The position numbers were made by a program, and so were the translations under genes. Shown here piece by piece: positions 30,269 through 37,792 of a stretch of DNA of 64,000 bases. The notes beneath the pieces were generated by a model that was not told the origin of the DNA, did not search any database, and saw only the letters and a program-made list of their open reading frames with translations. Every line of letters begins with the position of its first letter. The first letter of the stretch is position 1. Source of the stretch: Marinobacter salarius (GTDB lineage: Bacteria > Pseudomonadota > Gammaproteobacteria > Pseudomonadales > Oleiphilaceae). Location of the stretch: positions 3,658,001 to 3,722,000 of the forward strand of contig NZ_CP136693.1 in assembly GCF_032922745.1 (NCBI RefSeq). The letters are read 5' to 3'.

Positions 30269-31966
30269 TCAGATTACAGGTTTTTCGCGATAGGTTCCCC
30301 ATATCCCTTTCAGGGTTTCAACAATATCACCCATTGAGGCGCCCTCTTTCACCAGCTCAATGGTGATGGGCATGAGATTGGCCGATTCGTCTTCGGCCTG
30401 CTCTTTCAGTTGCCTGAGCATGTCCTGGACTTTCTTCTCGTCGCGATTGTCCTTGACCCTATTCAGGCGTTCAATCTGCCGGCGTTCGGTTTCCGGATCG
30501 TGGGGATGGGTTTCGATTTCAACATCCTCTTCGTCCTGCACGAACATGTTGACGCCGATAACCGGTCGCTCGCCGCTGGCCTTGCGCAGCGCGAAGTCAT
30601 AGGCGGAATCGGAGATACCTCTCTGGAAGTAGCCATCGTCGATGCACTGGAGCGTGCCGCCGAGCTCTTCCACTTCATCGAGAATCTTCCAGACTTCCTT
30701 CTCGATCTCATCGGTAAGATTCTCGACATAGTAGGAACCGCCCAACGGGTCCACCACCTGAGTGATATTGGTCTCGTAGGCGATGATCTGCTGGGTTCGC
30801 AGGGCAATACGCATCGCCTCTTCCGTTGGAATGGCGAACGCTTCATCCATGCCGTTGGTGTGCAGCGATTGGGCGCCACCCAGTACCGCAGAAAGTGCCT
30901 GAAGCGCGGTACGGATCGGGTTGATGGTGTACTGTGGCTTGGTCAGAGTGGCCGCGGCAGTCTGGGCGTGAAAACGAAGCCGGCTGGCCTCGGGTTTGGT
31001 GGCGTTGAATTTTTCGCTCATGATCTTGGCATAAACTCGCCGGGCGGCCCGGAACTTTGCAATTTCCTCGAAGAAGTCCGCCTGGCTGACGAAGAAAAAG
31101 GACAGGCGCGGCCCGAACTCATTCACGTCCACGCCCGCGTCGATGGCGGTCCTGACGTACTCCATGGTGGTTGCCATGGTATACGCCACTTCCTGTACCG
31201 CCGTCGAACCGGCTTCAGAAATGTGATAGCCGGAGATGTTGATAGGGTTGTACCGCTTCATGTTTTCGGAGCCGTACTGAATACAGTCCCGCACCAGGCG
31301 AACCGACGGCCGCACCGGGAATATCCACTCTTTCTGGGCAATGTATTCCTTGAGAATGTCGTTCTGGATGGTGCCCGACAGGTCATTGAGATCGTATCCC
31401 CGTTTCTGCGCCAGGGCGATGTACATGGCGTAGAGAATCCAGGCTGACGGATTGATGGTCATGGATACCGAGATCTTGGTCAGATCAATGTCGTCGAACA
31501 ACTCCTCCATGTCGGCAAGGGTGTCGATGGCAACGCCTTCGCGGCCCACCTCACCCTGGCTCATGGCATGACTGGAGTCGTAACCCATCAGCGTCGGCAT
31601 ATCGAAGTCGATGGACAGACCGGTCTGGCCCTGGGCGATCAGGTACTTGAAGCGACCGTTGGTTTCCCTTGCCGTACCAAAGCCGGCAATCTGGCGCATG
31701 GTCCAGTTCCTGCCCCGGTACATGGTGGGGTATGGCCCCCGCGTAAACGGGTATTGCCCAGGGAAACCAATATCCTCAAAGGGCGTATTCTTCAGGTCCA
31801 GTGGCGTGTAAGTGCGTTTCGTCGGCATTCCCGAGGCGGTGGTGTATTCCGTCTTGCTCTCCGGCGCCCGCTTGATAAAGGACGACACCTCGTTCTGTTC
31901 CCACTGGTCGAACTCTTTTTCCATGTGCTTGAGTGCAGCGGGGTCATACTGGTCAGTGCGCTTCAT
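30269..31966 (-). CDS. hcmA: Acyl-CoA mutase large subunit, probable 2-hydroxyisobutyryl-CoA mutase
   Basis: This 565-residue protein is the substrate-binding subunit of a B12-dependent acyl-CoA mutase without its own cobalamin domain. RGPYPTMYRGRNWTMRQIAGF and ISGYHISEAG are family landmarks. Three specificity positions stand out: Ile93 where methylmalonyl-CoA mutase has Tyr89, Asp120 in GLSIDFDMP where it has Ala, and Gln211 where it has Arg207. Ile and Asp at the first two sites are the established signature of 2-hydroxyisobutyryl-CoA mutase (Ile90 and Asp117 in Aquincola HcmA), and the offset of three is the same at all three. Size and split-subunit form also match HcmA. The enzyme would interconvert 2-hydroxyisobutyryl-CoA and 3-hydroxybutyryl-CoA. 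The ribosome binding site AAGGAG lies within the preceding GTPase gene, which overlaps by 14 bp. Activity is inferred from residues. Confidence 0.85.
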   Translation of the reverse strand: MKRTDQYDPAALKHMEKEFDQWEQNEVSSFIKRAPESKTEYTTASGMPTKRTYTPLDLKNTPFEDIGFPGQYPFTRGPYPTMYRGRNWTMRQIAGFGTARETNGRFKYLIAQGQTGLSIDFDMPTLMGYDSSHAMSQGEVGREGVAIDTLADMEELFDDIDLTKISVSMTINPSAWILYAMYIALAQKRGYDLNDLSGTIQNDILKEYIAQKEWIFPVRPSVRLVRDCIQYGSENMKRYNPINISGYHISEAGSTAVQEVAYTMATTMEYVRTAIDAGVDVNEFGPRLSFFFVSQADFFEEIAKFRAARRVYAKIMSEKFNATKPEASRLRFHAQTAAATLTKPQYTINPIRTALQALSAVLGGAQSLHTNGMDEAFAIPTEEAMRIALRTQQIIAYETNITQVVDPLGGSYYVENLTDEIEKEVWKILDEVEELGGTLQCIDDGYFQRGISDSAYDFALRKASGERPVIGVNMFVQDEEDVEIETHPHDPETERRQIERLNRVKDNRDEKKVQDMLRQLKEQAEDESANLMPITIELVKEGASMGDIVETLKGIWGTYREKPVI

Positions 31967-32933
31967 GAATGGTCTCCTTCATGGCTTTTAACAAGGTTAC
32001 TGCGGCTCCATGGGGGTCCAGTTCGCGCTGGGTAACCTTCTTGAGCAGTTCTTCGGTCTGCGACCTGCTGTCACGTGCAAAATTATCCCGGACAATCTCT
32101 TCAGCAACCTTCACCACCCGGGTTAATGCAATCTGGTGCCGCCGCTGGGTGATTTCGCCGCTTTTTTCCAGGTGCTCAGCGTGACGATCAATGGCAGCCA
32201 TCAGGTCGTCAAAACCGGTATGCTTTTCGGAACTGGTGGGCACCACGGGCACCCGCCAGATTCCCTCGCCCGGCTCCAGGCTCATCATCAGCATGGCCTT
32301 GAGTTCCTGAATGGTTTTGTTGGAGTCCGGCCGGTCCGCCTTGCTCACCACATGAACATCGGCGATTTCCAGAACACCGGCCTTGATGGCCTGGATGTCG
32401 TCGCCCAGCCCGGGCGCGTTGACGACCACGGTCGTGTGGGCGGCACGGACAATATCGACCTCGTCCTGCCCCACCCCAACCGTCTCGATCAGCACCACGT
32501 CAAAGCCGCCTGCGTCCAGAAGATCAACCGCATCCAGGGCTGGCCTGGCGAGGCCGCCCAGGGTTCCTCGGGTGGCCATGCTGCGGATGAAAACGCCTGG
32601 GTCGGAGACCAGATCACCCATACGGATGCGGTCACCGAGGATTGCACCGCCGGAGTATGGGCTGGAGGGATCAATAGCAACAACGCCAACCTTGCGGCCG
32701 CTGGCCCGGTACTCATGAACCAGTTGCGTGACAAGGGTGGACTTCCCTGCTCCCGGCACACCGGTAATCCCCACTACATGGGCGTTGCCGGTGCTCTTGT
32801 ATAGCTCGGCCAGCGCCTCGCGGACCTCCGCACCACCGCCGTTTTCAACGCGGGTAATAAGCCGGGCGATGGCGCGAAGATGCCCTTCCCGCACACGTTC
32901 AGCGAGCTTCATCGAGGGTATGCGGTTAATCAT
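31953..32933 (-). CDS. meaB: MeaB/ArgK-type GTPase chaperone of the mutase
   Basis: This 326-residue G3E GTPase protects B12-dependent mutases and gates cofactor loading. Walker A is GVPGAGKSTL (about residue 57), followed by VAIDPSSPYSGGAILGDRIRM, MATRGTLGGLA, Walker B region IETVGVGQDEVD and the guanine-specific SKAD. Its placement between ligase and mutase genes makes it the dedicated chaperone. Its ATG immediately follows the ligase stop codon, and the ribosome binding site GAGGAGG is inside the ligase gene. In hcm clusters the equivalent gene has been called meaH. Confidence 0.92.
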   Translation of the reverse strand: MINRIPSMKLAERVREGHLRAIARLITRVENGGGAEVREALAELYKSTGNAHVVGITGVPGAGKSTLVTQLVHEYRASGRKVGVVAIDPSSPYSGGAILGDRIRMGDLVSDPGVFIRSMATRGTLGGLARPALDAVDLLDAGGFDVVLIETVGVGQDEVDIVRAAHTTVVVNAPGLGDDIQAIKAGVLEIADVHVVSKADRPDSNKTIQELKAMLMMSLEPGEGIWRVPVVPTSSEKHTGFDDLMAAIDRHAEHLEKSGEITQRRHQIALTRVVKVAEEIVRDNFARDSRSQTEELLKKVTQRELDPHGAAVTLLKAMKETIHEAH

Positions 32934-34355
32934 TTAACCTCCTCGCTTCTGGTTAAGGCTCTGGTAAAGATCGCGGTCGTCAACCACACGCTGGGCTTTG
33001 AAGTCCGTGCGAGGAAAGGTCTCGGGGTCAACCATGACGACCCGTGCGCGCACGCCCAGTACCCGGCTAAGTTCAGCCTCTGCTTTCTCACCGAGAGATC
33101 TGATCGCATCCGGGCCCCTGCCTGCGACCTCCTGATCAAACTCCGCTTTGACAGCCAGCTCATCCATAGAGCCACCCCGTGAAATGATGATCCGGTGCTC
33201 GCCACCATAACCAGCCAGGCCTTCCAGAACTTCCGCAATGGCGCTGGGATACACGTTTTCACCGCGGATCTGGAACATGTCATCAATTCGGCCGTAGATG
33301 CCTTTGGGCAGCCTGGGATAAGTGCGACCACAGGGATTGTCTTCCATCACCCAATGGGTCAGATCGCCGGAAACCATCCGGATCATCGGCTGGGACGTTC
33401 TCTCGAGATGGGTGTAGATCGGCGTTCCCTGCTCGCCGTATGGCACCCGGCGATGGGTGTTGGGGTCTGCCACTTCGGTGTAGACAATGTCCTGCCAAAG
33501 CAGCATGCCCTCGGTGTCTGCGCTACCGGAGGCATGCATCCAGGGGGTCAACTCTGCCATCGTTCCGCAGTCAACTACCTTGGCACCGTAGATCTGCTGA
33601 ATCTTGTCGCGGATGGACGGAATAGAGCCGCCCGGTTCGCCGGAGAAGAACAGCACCTTGATGCCGAATTCTCTCGGGTCTACCCCTTCCTCGCGGGCCA
33701 CTTCCGCCAGCCTTAACGCGTAAGACGGCGTTGAATACAGCCCGGCTGGCTTCATCATTCCGAGCCAGGTTACCGCTCGCGCAGTCATCCCCGGCGCACC
33801 AGCGCCGAAGGGGAAGGCTTTGCACCCCAGTCTTTCAGCCCCGATCAACGCCCCCCATGACCCCATGTAAAGGCTCAGGATCGCCGCCACAAACACCGTA
33901 TCACCAGGTCGCAGCCCCATACCCCACATGATCCGGGCATGATTGTTGGCGATGGTTTCCCAGTCACACCTGGAAATGCCAAATGCGGTGGGTCGGCCGG
34001 TGGTACCGGAAGTGCCGTGAATATGATGGATGTCGCTTTCGGGGCAGCAAAGGTAATCGCCGAAAGGCGGATTTTTCGCCTGGGAATCTCGCAACTCCTG
34101 CTTGGTGACGACGGGCACTTCCTCGAAGTCTGCGAGGGTACGGATGTCATTGGCCTTTATACCGGCCTCGTCCCATTTGCGCTGGTAGAACGGCGAATGG
34201 TCGTAAGCATAGGCCATCACCTCGCGGATGCGCGCAACAATCAACTCATCGCGTTTTTCCGGGTCCATCGTCTCCCGGTCCCGGAACCAGTAGGGACTGT
34301 TCGGATCCGGAAAATAGTTGTTGCGGTAACGGGGGGGAAAATTCCACTCTTCCAT
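32934..34355 (-). CDS. AMP-forming acyl-CoA ligase, phenylacetate-CoA ligase family
   Basis: This 473-residue ligase has the P-loop HIHGTSGTTGRPTAFGIS, the adenylate-binding stretch CGTMAELTPWMHAS and the hinge region GRIDDMFQIRGENVYPSAIAEVL. Family members activate aromatic or short branched acids with ATP and CoA. Between the mutase genes, the natural reading is 2-hydroxyisobutyryl-CoA ligase feeding the mutase; the known Hcl of Aquincola belongs to the same family and has nearly this length. The substrate is inferred from the context. Gene order is regulator, small mutase subunit, ligase, GTPase, large mutase subunit. Confidence 0.85.
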   Translation of the reverse strand: MEEWNFPPRYRNNYFPDPNSPYWFRDRETMDPEKRDELIVARIREVMAYAYDHSPFYQRKWDEAGIKANDIRTLADFEEVPVVTKQELRDSQAKNPPFGDYLCCPESDIHHIHGTSGTTGRPTAFGISRCDWETIANNHARIMWGMGLRPGDTVFVAAILSLYMGSWGALIGAERLGCKAFPFGAGAPGMTARAVTWLGMMKPAGLYSTPSYALRLAEVAREEGVDPREFGIKVLFFSGEPGGSIPSIRDKIQQIYGAKVVDCGTMAELTPWMHASGSADTEGMLLWQDIVYTEVADPNTHRRVPYGEQGTPIYTHLERTSQPMIRMVSGDLTHWVMEDNPCGRTYPRLPKGIYGRIDDMFQIRGENVYPSAIAEVLEGLAGYGGEHRIIISRGGSMDELAVKAEFDQEVAGRGPDAIRSLGEKAEAELSRVLGVRARVVMVDPETFPRTDFKAQRVVDDRDLYQSLNQKRGG

Positions 34356-34415
34356 CGGAGACTCCTGATATTGTTATTGGTTGTCGTCTGAGGAAATCTG
34401 CGGCCACGACTCTGG

Positions 34416-34841
34416 CTATCGGGCACCTCGATCTGCGACCATTTGCCGGAACGAATCAATGATTTCTTGTGGCGGAGTGTCCTGAAGAAGAATCTTGTGG
34501 ACGCCCATCTGGTAGAGTTCTTTGACATCGTCGTCGGGGATGACACCGCCACCGGCAACGATCATGTCTTCGGCTTCCTTGTCTTTCAGAAGCTCCAGTA
34601 CCTTGGGGAAAATGTGCATGTGCGCGCCGGACAGCAGGCTGATGCCGAGGATATCCACGTCTTCCTGAATGGCGGCGTCCACGACCTCCTCCGGTGTGCG
34701 ATGCAGCCCGGTGTAGACCACGTCCATGCCCGCATCACGCAGTGCACGCGCGACAACTTTGATGCCGCGATCGTGACCGTCCAGACCGATTTTCGCCAAC
34801 ATTACTCGAATCACAGCTGCGTTCTTGTCATTGTTTTGCAT
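34416..34841 (-). CDS. hcmB: Cobalamin-binding small subunit of the acyl-CoA mutase
   Basis: This 141-residue B12-binding domain has the base-off/His-on motif D21-x-H23-x-x-G26 in KIGLDGHDRG, the SLLSGAHM strand-loop and AGGGVIPDDD near the nucleotide tail site. It supplies adenosylcobalamin to the large subunit encoded three genes downstream; the size matches HcmB and IcmB (about 136 residues). A ribosome binding site AAGGAG precedes the ATG. The 60-nt gap to the ligase gene holds no clear signal. Confidence 0.93.
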   Translation of the reverse strand: MQNNDKNAAVIRVMLAKIGLDGHDRGIKVVARALRDAGMDVVYTGLHRTPEEVVDAAIQEDVDILGISLLSGAHMHIFPKVLELLKDKEAEDMIVAGGGVIPDDDVKELYQMGVHKILLQDTPPQEIIDSFRQMVADRGAR

Positions 34842-34856
34842 CGCGTTCTCCTTGGA

Positions 34857-35549
34857 TTAACTAATCGTGCTCCCGCTTCTTTTCAGGGGGTCACGGCAGA
34901 CTTGAATCTCTTTCTGAAGCCATTTTGATGCGGTTTCCACATGCTCTCTGGCAAGTGTTTCAGCAGTCCGTGCATCACCGGCCAATACCGCGTTCAGTAT
35001 TGCCTCGTGCTCTTCCCAAATCTGTTTCTGGTTTTTTTCGACAATGAGAATGTCACTCATGACGCGCCTTACGTGGTTCCAGTGCGCCTCCATTGAATCA
35101 AGGATGAAGGTGTTTCCCGCCAACTCGTAAATGAAGCCGTGAAAGCGCATGTCAGCATCGATCAGAGCGGGGAGATCATGTGCTTTCCCTGCCGCGAAAC
35201 CTTCGGCAATGATGTCCTCACCTCGCTTTCTCGCCCCGGCATCCACACGCTGGGCGGCAAGCCCGGCGCTCACCAGATCGATCCCACACCGGAACTCGTA
35301 GAGCTGCGCCACAAAGCTCTCATCAAGCACCGACACCATCAGGCCCCGACGCCCTACCGCTGACAGAAACCCGTCATCACGCAGACGCTGCATAGCCTGG
35401 CTTACCGGCAACCGCGACACATCCAGTCTCTCGGCCAGCGTCTCCTGTGTGACCCGCTCACCCGGCTTAAGCAAACCTTCAACGATGGCATTGACCACGG
35501 AGTCGTAAATCAACTCCGGCAGGTTCTTTTCTGTTTGAATTTTTTTCAT
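34857..35549 (-). CDS. GntR-family (FadR/FCD type) transcriptional regulator
   Basis: From the ATG at 35549 (ribosome binding site GAGG) the product has 230 residues; a TTG 21 nt upstream is also in frame. The N-terminal winged helix shows GERVTQETLAERLDVSRLPVSQAMQRL, the GntR recognition helix, and the C-terminal part is an all-helical FCD effector domain (DMRFHGFIYELAGN). Such regulators respond to organic acids or acyl-CoAs. It is the first gene of the mutase cluster, 15 nt before hcmB, so it probably controls this operon and itself. A palindromic operator candidate lies about 80 bp upstream. Confidence 0.9.
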   Translation of the reverse strand: MKKIQTEKNLPELIYDSVVNAIVEGLLKPGERVTQETLAERLDVSRLPVSQAMQRLRDDGFLSAVGRRGLMVSVLDESFVAQLYEFRCGIDLVSAGLAAQRVDAGARKRGEDIIAEGFAAGKAHDLPALIDADMRFHGFIYELAGNTFILDSMEAHWNHVRRVMSDILIVEKNQKQIWEEHEAILNAVLAGDARTAETLAREHVETASKWLQKEIQVCRDPLKRSGSTIS

Positions 35550-35628
35550 TGATCGCACCTCACGACGCAACTCCTTTTTGTCGTTTGCATACAGTATTCA
35601 CCATGTAATACCTGATCACTTTATAAGC

Positions 35629-35650
35629 ATATTAGACCTTTGTCTAATAT
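35629..35650 (-). promoter_or_regulatory. Palindromic operator candidate for the GntR regulator
   Basis: A perfect inverted repeat of 9-bp arms (ATATTAGAC and GTCTAATAT) with a 4-bp spacer lies upstream of the regulator gene. On the minus strand TTAGAC and TATAAA, 16 bp apart, could form the promoter, with the palindrome over the -35 region. Binding is inferred. Confidence 0.55.
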
Positions 35651-35679
35651 TTGAGCACTCAGAAACACATAAAACGTCA

Positions 35680-35702
35680 GCGGGCCCAGGAAATGGGCCC
35701 GC
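35680..35702 (-). terminator. Hairpin after the Nudix gene
   Basis: An 8-bp perfect GC-only stem (GCGGGCCC) encloses a 7-nt loop downstream of the minus-strand Nudix gene, followed by TGACGTTTT. The T-run is weak, so termination is likely but not certain. Confidence 0.55.
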
Positions 35703-35756
35703 AGATAAACGCGAAAAGAGAGGAGAACTCGAAAGGAGGGGGTCAGGAGACGCTGG

Positions 35757-36344
35757 TCAGCGTTTCGGCGGCGGCTCCAGCAAATCAATACCGGCGTCGT
35801 AGACCGCATTGAGAAAATCCACCAGAACGACCGCAGACAGGCCCCATATCTGATAGCGCTCCCAACGATAACAGGGCACATAAAAGGTATTGTTGAGGAA
35901 GTTAAGCGGGTCTGTGCGCTCTCGATTGTCGTCCAGGAAAAATTCAACGGGCACCCGGAAAATACTATCGATTTCCGCCGGGTTGGCTTGCAGGGGGTGA
36001 TCGCCGGGTATCACCCCTACGTAAGGCGTTACGAGAATCTGATGCAGCGACATTACCTGGCTCAGCGGCGCAATCAGTTCCACCTGGTCGGGTGGCAGCC
36101 CGATTTCCTCGTGGGTCTCGCGCAGCGCGGTATCGGCCAGGGAATGGTCTTCCGGGTCCCGCCGCCCGCCTGGGAAAGACACCTGCCCTCGGTGAGTACT
36201 GAGGTTCTCTGATCTCAGGGTAAATACGATTTCAGGATTTTCATGGTCATTAGTGACCGGGACGAGTACGGCTGCTTCGGGGTAATCCAATGTCAACAAA
36301 CGGGGTACATAGCCCGACAGGCGTTTGGTTAGAAGGTCGCGCAA
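35757..36344 (-). CDS. Nudix hydrolase, coenzyme A pyrophosphatase type
   Basis: This 195-residue protein has a Nudix box in GRRDPEDHSLADTALRETHEEIGL preceded by RGQVSFPGG, the pattern of the CoA pyrophosphatase subgroup (NudL/YeaB). These enzymes cleave CoA and acyl-CoAs to 4'-phosphopantetheine derivatives and 3',5'-ADP. The YVGVIPGD motif after the box agrees with the subgroup. It is transcribed divergently from another Nudix gene at 36447. Confidence 0.88.
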   Translation of the reverse strand: MRDLLTKRLSGYVPRLLTLDYPEAAVLVPVTNDHENPEIVFTLRSENLSTHRGQVSFPGGRRDPEDHSLADTALRETHEEIGLPPDQVELIAPLSQVMSLHQILVTPYVGVIPGDHPLQANPAEIDSIFRVPVEFFLDDNRERTDPLNFLNNTFYVPCYRWERYQIWGLSAVVLVDFLNAVYDAGIDLLEPPPKR

Positions 36345-36446
36345 AACACGGCTCCGTTAAGACTTCTGACTGTTGAATGAGACACCGGCAGCGCAGATAG
36401 TTACACTTGCTACCAACACACATTTGTCCAGTATATGGTGAAACAG

Positions 36447-36995
36447 ATGAAATACTGCAGCACATGCGGCCACCCTGTCGAACAGCGCATCCCCCAGGGG
36501 GACAATCGTCACCGCTACGTGTGCATCAGTTGTGAAACCATACATTACCAGAATCCCCGGATAGTCGCCGGTACGGTTCCCGTCTGGAAAGGACGGATCC
36601 TGTTGTGCCGCCGGGCTATCGAGCCCCGCTATGGTTACTGGACGCTACCTGCAGGCTTCATGGAAAACTCGGAAACCACCCTCGAAGCGGCCACCAGGGA
36701 AACCCGGGAAGAGGCGCTTGCGGAAGTAACGGTGGACAACCTCTACACCATCATTCATGTGCCACACATTGATCAGGTGCACATGTTCTATCGCGCCACT
36801 CTCATCAGCGAAGACTTCGGGGCCGGCGAAGAGTCACTGGAAACCCAGCTCTTCGCACTGGAAGACATCCCCTGGGATGAATTGTCGTTCCCCACCGTCC
36901 GTCGCACCCTGGAGCTCTATGTGGAGGACGTACGCAATGAGCACTTCCCCGTGCACGTGGACGACATTCGGTACCGGATGGGGCCTCGTGCCTAA
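36447..36995 (+). CDS. Nudix hydrolase with N-terminal zinc ribbon
   Basis: The N-terminus has two Cys pairs (CSTCG and CISCE) forming a zinc ribbon, then HYQNPRIVAGTVPV, and a Nudix box GFMENSETTLEAATRETREEALAEV. This arrangement occurs in NudC-like NADH pyrophosphatases and ADP-ribose hydrolases; the protein lacks the N-terminal half of NudC, so a nucleotide-sugar or ADP-ribose substrate is possible. I use the ATG at 36447 (182 residues), preceded by GGTG; the ATG at 36435 is an alternative without a ribosome binding site. Confidence 0.85.
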   Translation: MKYCSTCGHPVEQRIPQGDNRHRYVCISCETIHYQNPRIVAGTVPVWKGRILLCRRAIEPRYGYWTLPAGFMENSETTLEAATRETREEALAEVTVDNLYTIIHVPHIDQVHMFYRATLISEDFGAGEESLETQLFALEDIPWDELSFPTVRRTLELYVEDVRNEHFPVHVDDIRYRMGPRA

Positions 36996-37015
36996 ATATC
37001 CACGCCTGGCCGCCG

Positions 37016-37327
37016 CTACAGCGCTTCCATACGAAACACCTCGTAGGCGGGCTCTTCATAGGGATGCGCCTGTTTCAACGCTCTAAGTGCCGCCTGAATC
37101 AGGTCGTCCTTGCACACCAGCTCAACGCGGAATTCGTCCACCCGCTCAATTTCCCCGGCCTGGCCCAGAAAAGGCTGGCTGCCATCCAGCGGACGAAACT
37201 GCCCCTGACCTTTACATTGCCAGGCACAACAATCGTAATCTCCAATACGCCCGGCACCCACTTCAAATAGGGCGCTTTTGGTCGTTTCAAGATGACTCTC
37301 AGGCACGAAATAACACATCTTGTACAT
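37016..37327 (-). CDS. YqfO/NIF3-like small protein
   Basis: This 103-residue protein matches the insert domain of NIF3/YqfO family proteins, which stands alone in many proteobacteria: YKMCYFVPESHLETTKSALFEVGAGRIGDYDCC at the start and ALKQAHPYEEPAYEVFRM at the end. The fold is related to PII/CutA-like trimers. The function is unknown; a metal- or nucleotide-binding role is often assumed. It converges with the zinc-ribbon Nudix gene. Confidence 0.85.
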   Translation of the reverse strand: MYKMCYFVPESHLETTKSALFEVGAGRIGDYDCCAWQCKGQGQFRPLDGSQPFLGQAGEIERVDEFRVELVCKDDLIQAALRALKQAHPYEEPAYEVFRMEAL

Positions 37328-37722
37328 TCGTCAGATCCTCCCTTGAACACCGTTGTGTCAGAACAGAATCGGGCCATTCCGACACCCTTCCAACGGATAA
37401 TTTTTGTACAGATTAAGCATTTAGCCACTTACCCACAGAATCTGTGGATAACTCTGGGGAAAGTTTTGGGGAACATGCCCCCATCCCCCGGAATTACTGC
37501 ACTTTTGTTAAATTGGCGACAAATTCACCTACTTAATTAATTTCTTATATTTCATGTAGTTATAGTTGTCGAACAAAAAATGAACCTAAACCCAGTGCTT
37601 TGTGCACATTGCACACAGCATGGCACCAGGAATGTGCATAAACCGTTTGAGTCAAGGGGATTTTCGCACTTATAAACAAAAATTTCCCTTGAAAATCCTT
37701 GAAAACTCCCGTCGCCAAAAAC
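37328..37722. other. AT-rich intergenic region with DnaA-box-like sites
   Basis: I find no coding sequence in this stretch. It contains TTACCCACA (37429-37437), the opposite-facing perfect box TTATCCACA (37443-37451, minus strand) and TTATGCACA (37633-37641, minus strand), with an AT-rich segment (37531-37580) between them. The first two form a near-palindrome around one central base. Two minus-strand genes end and begin on either side, so part of it may hold the promoter of the YqfO-like gene. Confidence 0.5.
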
Positions 37723-37777
37723 AAAAAAGCCGGCCCCGGATGAGTCACCTTTATGGTGCGTCCGGGGCCGGCTTTTT
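37723..37777 (-). terminator. Terminator of purL
   Basis: A 17-bp near-perfect stem (37724-37740 with 37761-37777, AAAAAGCCGGCCCCGGA and its complement) ends in a T-run on the minus strand and has a small inner hairpin in the loop. It lies just after the purL stop codon. Confidence 0.9.
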
Positions 37778-37792
37778 AGCTCAGGCTATAGC

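Noticed and set aside
30410..31447. A 345-codon open frame opposite the mutase large subunit
   Set aside because: It is antisense to a clear mutase gene, with no ribosome binding site or family match.
30269..31966. Methylmalonyl-CoA mutase as the name for the large subunit
   Set aside because: The Tyr and Arg that bind the methylmalonyl carboxylate are replaced by Ile93 and Gln211, and Asp120 is added.
37425..37645. Chromosomal replication origin
   Set aside because: DnaA-like boxes and an AT-rich segment are present, but no dnaA, dnaN, gyrB, rpmH or gidA gene is near, and there are too few boxes.
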